In this document: positions 33,369 through 41,453 of the stretch, piece by piece | How the letters are laid out: each line of letters begins with the position of its first letter | How positions within the stretch are numbered: position 1 is the first letter of the stretch | NCBI GenBank assembly: GCA_016936015.1 | Contig: JAFGPV010000127.1 | Coordinates: 1 to 63,551, forward strand | Length of the DNA stretch: 63,551 nucleotides | Source: Pirellulales bacterium | Lineage (GTDB): Bacteria; Planctomycetota; Planctomycetia; Pirellulales; Thermoguttaceae | Reading direction: 5' to 3' | Program-made: the position numbers and the translations under genes | Notes under the pieces: model-generated | What the model saw: the letters and a program-made list of their open reading frames with translations, nothing else | What the model was told of the DNA's origin: nothing | Databases searched by the model: none

Positions 33369-34169
33369 CTAACGCTTGGTCAATTCCACGCAGATGCCCC
33401 CCGCCCGAAAGGCGCGGTGCAGCGGGGTGAACCACAGTTCTTGATTCCAGTGCAGCCCGAGCTGTTGGCAGGTGTCGGCCAATTCGCGGCGGCTGTACGT
33501 GCGGCAGCACCACATCCGGCTGGTCCAGGCCCCGGAAAAGGTGTCTTCCGTCGTAAGCAGCAGCATTTTGGCCCCGGGCGCCATGACCCGGCTCAGTTCG
33601 GCCAGGCCAAACCTGGCCTCGGGCAGGTGCTCCAGGACGTAGCCGCAGGTCACGCAGTCGAAGGACCCGTCGGCAAACGGGAGCCGGCTAAGGTCGGCCG
33701 CCACGAACCTGGGCCGGGGGCTTTTCAGCCGGCGGCGCGCCCGGCGGAGCATCTCCGGCGAAAGGTCGACGCAGGTGATTTGGGCCTCCGGGTCGGCGTA
33801 TTTCAGCAGGTGTCGGGCGATCTGCCCGGCCCCGCTGCCGACGTCCAGGATCCTCCGCGTGCCGCGGAGATCGAATGTCCGTCGGCGGATCAACCGTTCA
33901 CCCAGCGGGGTATGCAGCGAGATCAGACTGCACGCCGCCAGAAAGGCCCCCTGCGGGCCCCCGTACACGTGGCGGACCTTTTCCCGATATTCCTCGAAAC
34001 TGACCCGGCGGATCAGGTCGTTCTCCAGCAGGCTATGGAGGGATTTCGGACGGGATCGACCTGGAGCCGGTCTCTGTTGAGTTTCTCCTTGTTGTTGGGA
34101 ATCCGGGTAATTCACGATCCTGCATCCCCAGTTCCTAAAATATCCGCCGGTTGTAGATATACCATTCAA
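33369..34169 (-). CDS. SAM-dependent methyltransferase (class I, type 11)
   Basis: The 266-residue protein has the class-I methyltransferase motifs: motif I ILDVGSGAGQIARHLL, the acidic end of strand 2 in ITCVDLSPEMLRRARR, motif II-like FVAADLSRLPFADGSFDCVTCGYVLEHLPE and the post-II GLAELSRVMAPGAKMLLLTTE. An N-terminal helical extension (LENDLIRRVSFEEYREKVRHVYGGPQG) precedes it. No transmembrane segment is seen. Its start at 34169 overlaps the end of the BatA-like gene by 35 bp, so it is probably in the same transcription unit. Substrate unknown. Confidence 0.85.
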   Translation of the reverse strand: MNGISTTGGYFRNWGCRIVNYPDSQQQGETQQRPAPGRSRPKSLHSLLENDLIRRVSFEEYREKVRHVYGGPQGAFLAACSLISLHTPLGERLIRRRTFDLRGTRRILDVGSGAGQIARHLLKYADPEAQITCVDLSPEMLRRARRRLKSPRPRFVAADLSRLPFADGSFDCVTCGYVLEHLPEARFGLAELSRVMAPGAKMLLLTTEDTFSGAWTSRMWCCRTYSRRELADTCQQLGLHWNQELWFTPLHRAFRAGGICVELTKR

Positions 34170-36138
34170 TACCTAAAACGACCAGTCCGATCAGGACCAG
34201 GTATTTCCAGATTTCCTTGCGGTCGGCCTGCCACCGGTTTTCGCCGGCGACGACGATATCGCCGACTTTAATGGAAGGCGAAGGATTCGGCCGGATGTCA
34301 CTCTCGCCGGGATCGAAGAGATCGACGGCGAAGCGTTGGAAGGTTTTCCCGCCGGAGAGGACCTGGTAAATCCCTATTTCCTTGGTATCGGTAAACAGCA
34401 CTCTGCCCGAGGGACCCGTCTTCAGGTCGATTTTTTTGCCCGTGGGGGTACGGACCTGGAGGACGGCGCCGCCTTGCGGGGCTTCCAGCGTGACCGCCCG
34501 GCCGGGCTGGAGGGGATCTCTCGTGGACTGCGCCCGCTGCCGGGAGAAGTATTCCAGCAGATTCCGGAAAAAGACGGGAAAACTCGCCTTTTTGTACCAA
34601 TCGGTGCCGGGGATCTGCCGGGCGGCTCCCCCCGCGGCGGTTTGGTTCTCCATGATGCGGAATCCCAGGACCAGGTCCTCGTAGACGTCGCGGGGGGCGA
34701 CGGCCGCCATCGGACCGGCGTCGCAGTAGACCAGCGTCTTGGCGCCCGGCGGGGGCGTCAGCGGCCGGCCGCCGTACAGGGTCACGTCGCCCAGGTCCAA
34801 CCACTGCATCAGCGGATGGATGGCGTCGACGTCGATGATCTGGGGGAGGACGACCGACGGTTCGGCCCGCCACCGGCCCGACGGCGGAGTCGCTTTGTCC
34901 GATGGGGGAGGCTCGCCGATCAGCAACGTGTTGGCCAGCGGCATCTTTTTCGGACGGCAGCCGTCGTATATCACCAGGTCGAAGATCCCCGTGTCGGCCT
35001 CGGCGGCGTACTTTTTGGTTGCCAGGTAGGAGACCGGCTCGACCCGGACCTCGGCCAATTCCTTGGCGGAGGACGTCTGGAGGACCATTTCCAGCGGTTC
35101 GTCGCCCGCGGTGACCAGCAACACGCAGCCCCGCCGGGGCGGCGCCAGGACCAGATACGCCTTGTCGTCGACCGGCAACTGGTCGTCGGTCTTCAACCGC
35201 AGCCGCAGGGTGCCCGATTCCACCCCCAGCAGATCGAACTTCACGCCCTGCGGCTCGCCCGGAGCGACCTCCACTTTGTCGGCGTCCTTCAGTTGACCGT
35301 CCAGCAGCAGTTCCATCCGCACGGTCTGCTTCTCTGCGGAAAAATTCTCCAGCCGGGCGTAGACTTGCAGCCAGTCGGGCCGGGTTTCGTTCCGCTCGGC
35401 GCTCAGTGCCAGGATGCCTACGTTCCGGGCCCCGGCAGAGCCAAGGGGGACGAACTTCGGCTTCAGGTTGCCCAGCGAGAAGCCGGTCACCGGCGGGAAT
35501 TTTCCGTCGCTGAAGATGTACACCGTCGCCGGCAGGGCCTCGGCCACCCGGGTGTCTGACGACTCGTAGGCGCTGCGGCCGGGATTGGCCAGCCCGGAGG
35601 CCAGCTTCAACGCCTCCAGCAGCGACGTGCAGCGCGCGGTCGGCCGGATGTTCTTCAGCGCCTTCTCCAGTTGATCGGCGTCGTTGGTGTAGCTCTGCTC
35701 GACCCGGGCCGTGTCGGCAAAACTGATCAGCATCGCCGCGTCGCCCGACCGCATCTGCTCAAGCAGGTCGCGGACTTGGCGCTTGGCCTCCTCCAGCCGC
35801 GAGGGTTTTTCGTCGGTGGCCGACATGCTCGCCGAGTTGTCGATCAGGAAGATCGACCGCCCCCCCAGGAACTTCAGCCCCTGCCAACTCGGCCGCAGCA
35901 AGGCCCCCATCGCCAGGGCGATCAGCAGGAGTTGCAGCCAGAGGAGAATATTCCGCCGCAGCCGCTGCCAGACGGCGTTGACGTGTAGGTCCTCGATCGA
36001 CTTGTGCCACAGGTAGGTGCTCGGCACCACGATCGGCCGCCGCTTGAGCTTCAGGAAATACAACAGCACGATCGCCGGGGGCACCAGCCCCAGGATCACC
36101 CATTGCGGCCAGCTCAGCATGTTTGTGAAGTCGGGCAT
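34135..36138 (-). CDS. BatA-like von Willebrand A domain membrane protein
   Basis: This 667-residue protein starts with the BatA N-terminal layout: a membrane helix (WVILGLVPPAIVLLYFLKLKRRPIVVPS), a second helix (LLWLQLLLIALAMGALLRPSW), then a VWA domain with the MIDAS motif IFLIDNSASMSATDE. A beta-rich region and a final membrane helix (YLVLIGLVVLGIEWYIYN) follow. Such proteins act with MoxR AAA+ ATPases and DUF58 proteins in the Bat/MoxR systems. The start at 36138 is preferred; the frame to 36303 reads through low-complexity repeats. Its usual partner DUF58 lies 4 kb upstream, beyond a transposon and a glycosidase. Confidence 0.86.
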   Translation of the reverse strand: MPDFTNMLSWPQWVILGLVPPAIVLLYFLKLKRRPIVVPSTYLWHKSIEDLHVNAVWQRLRRNILLWLQLLLIALAMGALLRPSWQGLKFLGGRSIFLIDNSASMSATDEKPSRLEEAKRQVRDLLEQMRSGDAAMLISFADTARVEQSYTNDADQLEKALKNIRPTARCTSLLEALKLASGLANPGRSAYESSDTRVAEALPATVYIFSDGKFPPVTGFSLGNLKPKFVPLGSAGARNVGILALSAERNETRPDWLQVYARLENFSAEKQTVRMELLLDGQLKDADKVEVAPGEPQGVKFDLLGVESGTLRLRLKTDDQLPVDDKAYLVLAPPRRGCVLLVTAGDEPLEMVLQTSSAKELAEVRVEPVSYLATKKYAAEADTGIFDLVIYDGCRPKKMPLANTLLIGEPPPSDKATPPSGRWRAEPSVVLPQIIDVDAIHPLMQWLDLGDVTLYGGRPLTPPPGAKTLVYCDAGPMAAVAPRDVYEDLVLGFRIMENQTAAGGAARQIPGTDWYKKASFPVFFRNLLEYFSRQRAQSTRDPLQPGRAVTLEAPQGGAVLQVRTPTGKKIDLKTGPSGRVLFTDTKEIGIYQVLSGGKTFQRFAVDLFDPGESDIRPNPSPSIKVGDIVVAGENRWQADRKEIWKYLVLIGLVVLGIEWYIYNRRIF

Positions 36139-36145
36139 GGTTGTT

Positions 36146-36188
36146 AAGGATGAGGGATGATGGATGAAGGATGAGGGATGAGGGATGA
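36146..36188. repeat. GGATGAGGGATGA tandem repeat
   Basis: Seven-base units GGATGAG/GGATGAT/GGATGAA repeat in tandem just upstream of the BatA-like start. It looks like one arm of the same class of low-complexity palindromes seen elsewhere, without its partner arm. Confidence 0.6.
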
Positions 36189-36235
36189 AAAACGGAATAT
36201 TTATTTTTGGTGGTCTCTGGTCAGGATCGATGCAT

Positions 36236-36910
36236 TCAGCCGCGAAGCGGCGCGCCACGATAGCCCAGGGCGGAGCGCAGCGCAGCCCTGGGTTAGAAAG
36301 CATCTATTATATTATTAGCCCTGAAAGGGCGCGCCAATCTCTTATCATTCAATCCCATACGTAACGCTCATCAAACTGGATTTCATATCGCCGCAGAAAT
36401 TCACGGAATTCCTCTTGGAACGACCGCATCCGATGATGTTCGCTCTGCCCGGCAATATAGTGCTTGACATGATCCAACTGCGACTGGCCGATTGAGAAGG
36501 CACCGTAACCATTTTGCCAGGAAAATCCTGTTAATGATTCCCATTGAGTCTTCATCCATTTCGATGAATCGGCCTTGATCGTTCCGACGAGGTCGGCAAT
36601 AGTTGTCGTTCTGGAAAGGGAACAAACAAGATGGACGTGATCGTTCGTTCCGCCGATTTTGTGGGCGTGACAAACGACCGTGCGGCAAATCGATGCCATA
36701 TAAGCATAAAGCGGGTTTTGGACTGTGGCCTCGATGATCGGCGCGCGGTTCTTTGTGCTGAATATCACGTGAATCAACACGTTGGCCAGGGATTGGGGCA
36801 TGACGGTTGCGCGCCCTTTCAGGGCTGGGGAAATAATGGTTCGGGCCGCCTACCCAGGGCTGCGCTGCGCTCCGCCCTGGGCTATCATGGCGCGCCGCTT
36901 CGCGGCTGAT
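36236..36910. mobile_element. RAYT transposon unit with long inverted repeats
   Basis: A transposase gene is flanked by inverted repeats. The left arm (about 36238-36330) reads CAGCCGCGAAGCGGCGCGCC, then GCCCAGGGCGGAGCGCAGCG and CCCTGAAAGGGCGCGCC; the right arm (about 36805-36908) is its reverse complement with very few differences over the first 55 bp. Each arm also holds its own CCCAGGGC/GCCCTGGG hairpin, as in REP/BIME elements. The unit sits between the GH106-like and BatA-like genes. Confidence 0.85.
36349..36801 (-). CDS. REP-associated tyrosine transposase (IS200-like Y1 family)
   Basis: This 150-residue Y1 transposase has the HUH metal-binding motif in GGTNDHVHLVCSL, the N-terminal strand ANVLIHVIFSTKNRAPII, and the catalytic tyrosine region DHVKHYIAGQSEHH. 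The family nicks and rejoins single-stranded DNA at hairpins; RAYT members act on REP palindromes. The inverted repeats on both sides are the likely substrates. The frame is complete, so the protein may be active. A transposase-free relative of the unit lies at 52.8-53.0 kb. Confidence 0.92.
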   Translation of the reverse strand: MPQSLANVLIHVIFSTKNRAPIIEATVQNPLYAYMASICRTVVCHAHKIGGTNDHVHLVCSLSRTTTIADLVGTIKADSSKWMKTQWESLTGFSWQNGYGAFSIGQSQLDHVKHYIAGQSEHHRMRSFQEEFREFLRRYEIQFDERYVWD

Positions 36911-36925
36911 ATCTCCTTCATCGAT

Positions 36926-39900
36926 TTAATCCTCAATAGAAATCTTTTCCAGCGTCCGCAGCAACACCGGGCCCAGGAGGCCCGAAGGTTGGAGCGGGGA
37001 GTCCTTGTGCCAGTGTTTCCAGGTGGTGAAGGTTTTTCGCGCGGCAACGGGCCGGGATTGGCCGCGGAGCAGCCAATCGGGCCATTTGACCAGGCAATCG
37101 CCGTTCCATTGACAATCGTCCGGCTCCTGCTCGTCGCCGATCAGCCGGTTGGGCCAGAGGTTGGTGACCCGGACTTCGAGATCGTTCTCTCCCGGCCGGG
37201 CGGCTCGGGTGAGGTCGACCCGGAACGGCGCTTTCCACAAGACGCCCAGATCGCAGCCGTTGAGCCGGACCTCGGCAATCTCTTTGACACTGCCCAGATC
37301 GAGTTGGAGCCGGCGGTTATCGCCGAAACAGGCTGCCGGAATGGTGATTTTTTTCCGGTAGGTTGCGGTGCCGGAGAAATACTTGATGCCCGGTTCCGAC
37401 CGGTCGGGCCAGGAGACCAAGTGGTCGAAGGCGGCTCGATCCGGCGCGCCGCGGCCGGGAGGGAAAGCGAGATCCCAGGGACCCGTCAGTTCGATCGGTT
37501 CGGGCAAGTTTTCGAGCGTCGCTGACTTTTCGGCGCCCGACGCGGCAGTTAAAACGTAGCGGCCGGACTGAGGGGCCAGCAATCGCAACCGCCCGTCTTC
37601 TTTGAACAGGCGCAGCGCAGGCTGAATTGCAGTGCAATCGGGCAAAAACAGCTCCTGACCTTCTTGGCACGCCGCCGAGCGGTTCATCCCCTCGAGGGCG
37701 TAATCAACCCGAAGTTCTTTCACGCGACCGAACGCGGGATCGCCGGCCAAATCGTTGGAGGCTTTTACTTGCAGTTGTCCATTCTTCACCAATTCCCGCA
37801 CTTTTGCGGTCACTTCGACCTTGCCGCCGTCCGGTCGGCTGAAATCGCCGTAAACCGCCCGGCGGATCTCCAGGCCAGGGCGACCGCCGGCGGGGCCGGT
37901 GATTTTCACGACCGGATCGGACGGCGCCGCGGCGGGCTGGCGAAAAACCACAAACAGGGAACCGGCTTGTTCGAGGGTCAGGGTTACGATCGTTCGGCCG
38001 TCCGTAACGCGCCAGAGGGGCGCCGGTTCGATGGCGCCGGTCTCGGCGTCCCACAGTTCGGGCAGGCGGCCCGTCACGCGCAATGCGCACTCCAGCGTTT
38101 CGGGCAAAGGTTGTTGATGGGAGATGAAGTAGATGTCCGCCGCTCCTTTCACTCGATGGATAAAGGCCGGCTGCGTCCCGTCATGAAGCGACTGGCAGTC
38201 GGGTTTCACGCCTAGCGAGGCGAGGACTTCTTCGACGGACTGGCCCGAGATGATTTTGCCCTTGCCGAAGGCGTGCTGGCCGGGGTTCTTGCCCCAGACT
38301 TCTTCGGCAATGCGGCTGACTTCCGCATCGCAGGCCGGATAATCCGTCAGGCTGGGCGACTTGACCGGCTTGGGGGCGAGGACCACTGCTCCGGCTTCGA
38401 CCAGGTCGCGCACCTTGTGGGCCAGCGCGGGAGTCATCCACGGCGTGTCAGGCAGCGCCAGTACGCGGTATTCGCCGCCGGCGGGTGTGACGATCCTCCC
38501 GTCCTTGACGGTCAGCGAAGCAATTAAATCGGTGCCGATCGTATCGTAATCATAACCCTTCGCCTTGAGGTCCGGACGATACACGTCGTCGCTGGGGGCC
38601 GCTTCGCCGACGAAGAAAAGTACGTCGGCCGCCGAACGCCCTTGTTGCAACAGGTACTGCCCTCGGGCGATATAGGCCATCCAGGGTTTCGACTGCTCCC
38701 ACCAGGTGTTGCAGCGGCCGAAATGCGTTCCCCATTGGCCCAGCGTCATGCCGGGTGCCTTGTCCAGCCATGGCTGATGGGCGTAGATGGAAAGAATGAA
38801 GCGGTTGATGCCCATGCACCAAGCCCAATCGCCCCGCATCTTGAGCGAGCCGGGATGGGCCAGCCATTTGCCGGCGTCGTCGGGGATGGACGTGAAGGAC
38901 TCCGCGCCGATCAGCCGGATGCCGTGGGTGTGACCGATCGAGGCCGCCACCTTGACCGATCGGGAAATCCGCTCCAGCCCAGGGTCGTTGCCGGCCCAAA
39001 ACTCGCCCATCACAACGTCGGCCTTGGCCCCGGCCTGGAGGTTTTCATAAGGACCATAGTAAGGTTCGGCCGAGAATTTCAGTCCGTGCTTGTGGCACAA
39101 TTCGGCAAAATAATCATAGTAATTCTCGGCAAAAAGATCGGCGACCGTGCGGCGGAGGTCCCATAAAAAGCGTTCCGTGACTTCGCCGCTCTCGATATAA
39201 TGGCCGCCGACCGCTGGCAGCATGGGGACGGGATCGTAACCGCGGCGCTTCTTGAATTCCTCACGGAACCGGGGCGACCAATTCGTGCCGCCGACCTCGT
39301 AACTGTCGATCAGGCAGTTGTTGACGGTTTTGCCCGCCAGGGGACCGACGGCCTTCAGGATCGGCTCGATGCTGCCGGCCCAATGGGCGTCGAGGGCCTC
39401 CCGGCTCAGCTTGTCGCACTCCAGGCCCGTCCCGGACTGCGGCGCCGGATGGTTCGTCTTGCCGGTCGGCGTGTAGCCGATCCGCAAAATGGTCCACTCG
39501 CCCTCGGGAACGTCCCAGGCGAGGGTCCCGTCGGCGGCCAGGCGCGAAGTCAGATCGACGATTTGTTTTCGCGGAACGACTGCCGCAGCCGGCACTTCTT
39601 TCGCATCGACCGTCAAGCCGTAGGGATAGACGTGATATTGAGGGTACGCAAGGATCTTGGCGTCGAGGTTGTCAATCGGATTTTTCCGTGTAGGGGTTGG
39701 AAACGCGAACACCGCGATGTCGCGGTAATAATTCTGGCTGGTCGGCGGTTGCGGCAACGCGGCGCGAAAAGCGGTTTTTCCCTTCACCGCCGTCTCGCTC
39801 ATGACGATCTTTTGCATCGCGTGTTCCGGCCTGATCCAGGGACCTCCGCTGTTGGACCAGCCGGCGCCGTTGTGAAAACACAGTTCCAAGCCCAGCCGAT

Positions 39901-40249
39901 CGGCCTCGGAAGCCGCGTGGCGGAACAGCTCCAACCATTGCGGGCTGAGGTAATCGACCGGCCCGTCGGGGATGCTTTCCAGGACGTTGAAGATCTGCAC
40001 GCCGGCAATCCCCACCCGTTTCATCGATTCCAAATCGGCGGTGATGCCCTCCTTCGTGATGTTGCCGTTCATCCAATGCCACCAGGTGTGCGGCTTAGCC
40101 GAGTCGGGAGGATTCGCAAAGCTCCGGGCCAATTCGTCGGGCAATTCGGCGGCAGACGTTTCACGGCAGATTCCGGCCGCGAAACAAACCCCCAAGAGAA
40201 CGGCCAGCGGCAAGGAGACCGTGGGGAGCGAAAGTTTTGGCATTTTCAT
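36926..40249 (-). CDS. GH106-like secreted glycoside hydrolase
   Basis: This protein of about 1107 residues begins with a signal peptide (MKMPKLSLPTVSLPLAVLLGVCFAAG) and shows the start typical of GH106 alpha-L-rhamnosidase-like enzymes: FANPPDSAKPHTWWHWMNGNITKEGITADLE, then GIAGVQIFNV and CFHNGAGWSNSGGPW. The C-terminal part has a galactose-binding-like beta-sandwich (YRKKITIPAACF, LDLGSVKEIAEVRLNG). Activity on rhamnose-containing glycans is inferred from family only. The start at 40249 is chosen because the longer frame reads antisense to DUF58. It lies between DUF58 and BatA, unusual for that operon. The GH51 gene is nearby on the other strand. Confidence 0.85.
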   Translation of the reverse strand: MKMPKLSLPTVSLPLAVLLGVCFAAGICRETSAAELPDELARSFANPPDSAKPHTWWHWMNGNITKEGITADLESMKRVGIAGVQIFNVLESIPDGPVDYLSPQWLELFRHAASEADRLGLELCFHNGAGWSNSGGPWIRPEHAMQKIVMSETAVKGKTAFRAALPQPPTSQNYYRDIAVFAFPTPTRKNPIDNLDAKILAYPQYHVYPYGLTVDAKEVPAAAVVPRKQIVDLTSRLAADGTLAWDVPEGEWTILRIGYTPTGKTNHPAPQSGTGLECDKLSREALDAHWAGSIEPILKAVGPLAGKTVNNCLIDSYEVGGTNWSPRFREEFKKRRGYDPVPMLPAVGGHYIESGEVTERFLWDLRRTVADLFAENYYDYFAELCHKHGLKFSAEPYYGPYENLQAGAKADVVMGEFWAGNDPGLERISRSVKVAASIGHTHGIRLIGAESFTSIPDDAGKWLAHPGSLKMRGDWAWCMGINRFILSIYAHQPWLDKAPGMTLGQWGTHFGRCNTWWEQSKPWMAYIARGQYLLQQGRSAADVLFFVGEAAPSDDVYRPDLKAKGYDYDTIGTDLIASLTVKDGRIVTPAGGEYRVLALPDTPWMTPALAHKVRDLVEAGAVVLAPKPVKSPSLTDYPACDAEVSRIAEEVWGKNPGQHAFGKGKIISGQSVEEVLASLGVKPDCQSLHDGTQPAFIHRVKGAADIYFISHQQPLPETLECALRVTGRLPELWDAETGAIEPAPLWRVTDGRTIVTLTLEQAGSLFVVFRQPAAAPSDPVVKITGPAGGRPGLEIRRAVYGDFSRPDGGKVEVTAKVRELVKNGQLQVKASNDLAGDPAFGRVKELRVDYALEGMNRSAACQEGQELFLPDCTAIQPALRLFKEDGRLRLLAPQSGRYVLTAASGAEKSATLENLPEPIELTGPWDLAFPPGRGAPDRAAFDHLVSWPDRSEPGIKYFSGTATYRKKITIPAACFGDNRRLQLDLGSVKEIAEVRLNGCDLGVLWKAPFRVDLTRAARPGENDLEVRVTNLWPNRLIGDEQEPDDCQWNGDCLVKWPDWLLRGQSRPVAARKTFTTWKHWHKDSPLQPSGLLGPVLLRTLEKISIED

Positions 40250-40311
40250 GGCAAGAATCGTTGTTGGTGGTGTGACACGGATGTTAAAACCTCCTATCGG
40301 AGGGGATGATC

Positions 40312-41199
40312 TTATCGCACTAATCCCCGCGTTCCCAAATAACTCGTCACCAGTTCCTCCAAGGGCACGGAGGTCCGGGCCAGGACGTAGGCCATGCCGC
40401 GGCGGGTGCAGTAGTCCTTGGCCGAGGCGACGAAGGCGGCCAGCGTCTCCTTGTAGCGCTTCAGCAGCGGGCCGGTGACGGTCACCTCGGCCAGATCGCT
40501 GTCTTCGCAATCGACCAGCCGCAAGTCGCCCTGGACGTCGGGATCAAACTCCTCGGCCGAGAGCAGGTGCACTACGTACACGTCCATGTCCTTCGAGATC
40601 AGGTACCGTAGCCCGGTCTGGAATCCCGCCTTGTCCATCAGGTCGCTCACCAACACGATGATCCCCCGGCCGGAGTTCCGCAGGCAAAACGTCTTGATCC
40701 CCTCGGCCAGCGAGACGTTCTGCTCCGGCTGGAGTGATTCCAAGTGGTCGAGCATCCGCCACAGGCTCCGCCGGCCGCGGAAGGCAGGGGCCGGGGCCGA
40801 GCGGGCCGTCCCCAGCGTCTCGATCTTCACCCGATCGCCCCGGACCAGCCCGATGAATCCCAACGCGGCGGCCAACTGCACGGCGTACCGGAACTTCGTC
40901 GGCTCGCCGAAGTCCATCGAGGCGCTGGCGTCGATCAGGGTGTAGAAGTGCAGGTCCTCCTCTTCCAAAAACATTTTTAAGAAGAGTTTTTCCAATCGGG
41001 CGTACGTGTTCCAGTCCACAAACCGCAGGTCGTCGCCGGGCACGTAGTTGCGGTAATCGGAGAACTCGACGCTCTGCCCTTTCCGCGGGCTGCGCCGTTC
41101 GCCCTTCATCCGCCCCCGGAAAATCTTCCGGCTGACCAGTTCCATCTTCTCCAACTGGGCGAGCAATTCCGGCGAAAGCAGGGTGGACGTGGCGGGCAT
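40312..41199 (-). CDS. DUF58 protein of the MoxR/Bat system
   Basis: This 295-residue protein is a DUF58 member: SRKIFRGRMKGERRSPRKGQSVEFSDYRNYVPGDDLRFVDWNTYARLEKLFLKMFLEEEDL is the diagnostic N-terminal region, followed by a degenerate VWA-like domain (YTLIDASASMDFGEPTKFRYA). These cytoplasmic proteins normally sit next to a MoxR ATPase and BatA-type VWA proteins. Here no MoxR gene is adjacent: upstream is a promoter region shared with the divergent GH51 gene, and BatA lies beyond a 3.3-kb glycosidase gene and a transposon unit. Confidence 0.9.
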   Translation of the reverse strand: MPATSTLLSPELLAQLEKMELVSRKIFRGRMKGERRSPRKGQSVEFSDYRNYVPGDDLRFVDWNTYARLEKLFLKMFLEEEDLHFYTLIDASASMDFGEPTKFRYAVQLAAALGFIGLVRGDRVKIETLGTARSAPAPAFRGRRSLWRMLDHLESLQPEQNVSLAEGIKTFCLRNSGRGIIVLVSDLMDKAGFQTGLRYLISKDMDVYVVHLLSAEEFDPDVQGDLRLVDCEDSDLAEVTVTGPLLKRYKETLAAFVASAKDYCTRRGMAYVLARTSVPLEELVTSYLGTRGLVR

Positions 41200-41453
41200 G
41201 GGTAATAGGTATTCGGTAAGAGGTGAGCTGGACCGGTAGCGGCGGGCTGGTTTCCAGCAGCAATCGGGCCAACCGGCCGTCCGCGTTCCGCGGCATCAGG
41301 TCTTTCCTCCAGTTTACCAGATTTCGCACCTAAAGGGTCAGTCCCGGGCAGCGGGGGCAGAATGCTAAATCGAAGAAAATTGACGGTGTTTTTCGGACCG
41401 GCTAAGATGTTTCCGGTGCCTTTTAACGAAATCACCGAAAAAAGGAGTTGCCG

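Noticed and set aside
36139-36303. N-terminal extension of the BatA-like gene to 36303
   Set aside because: It translates the RAYT arm and a GGATGAG tandem repeat; the hydrophobic BatA start follows the ATG at 36138.
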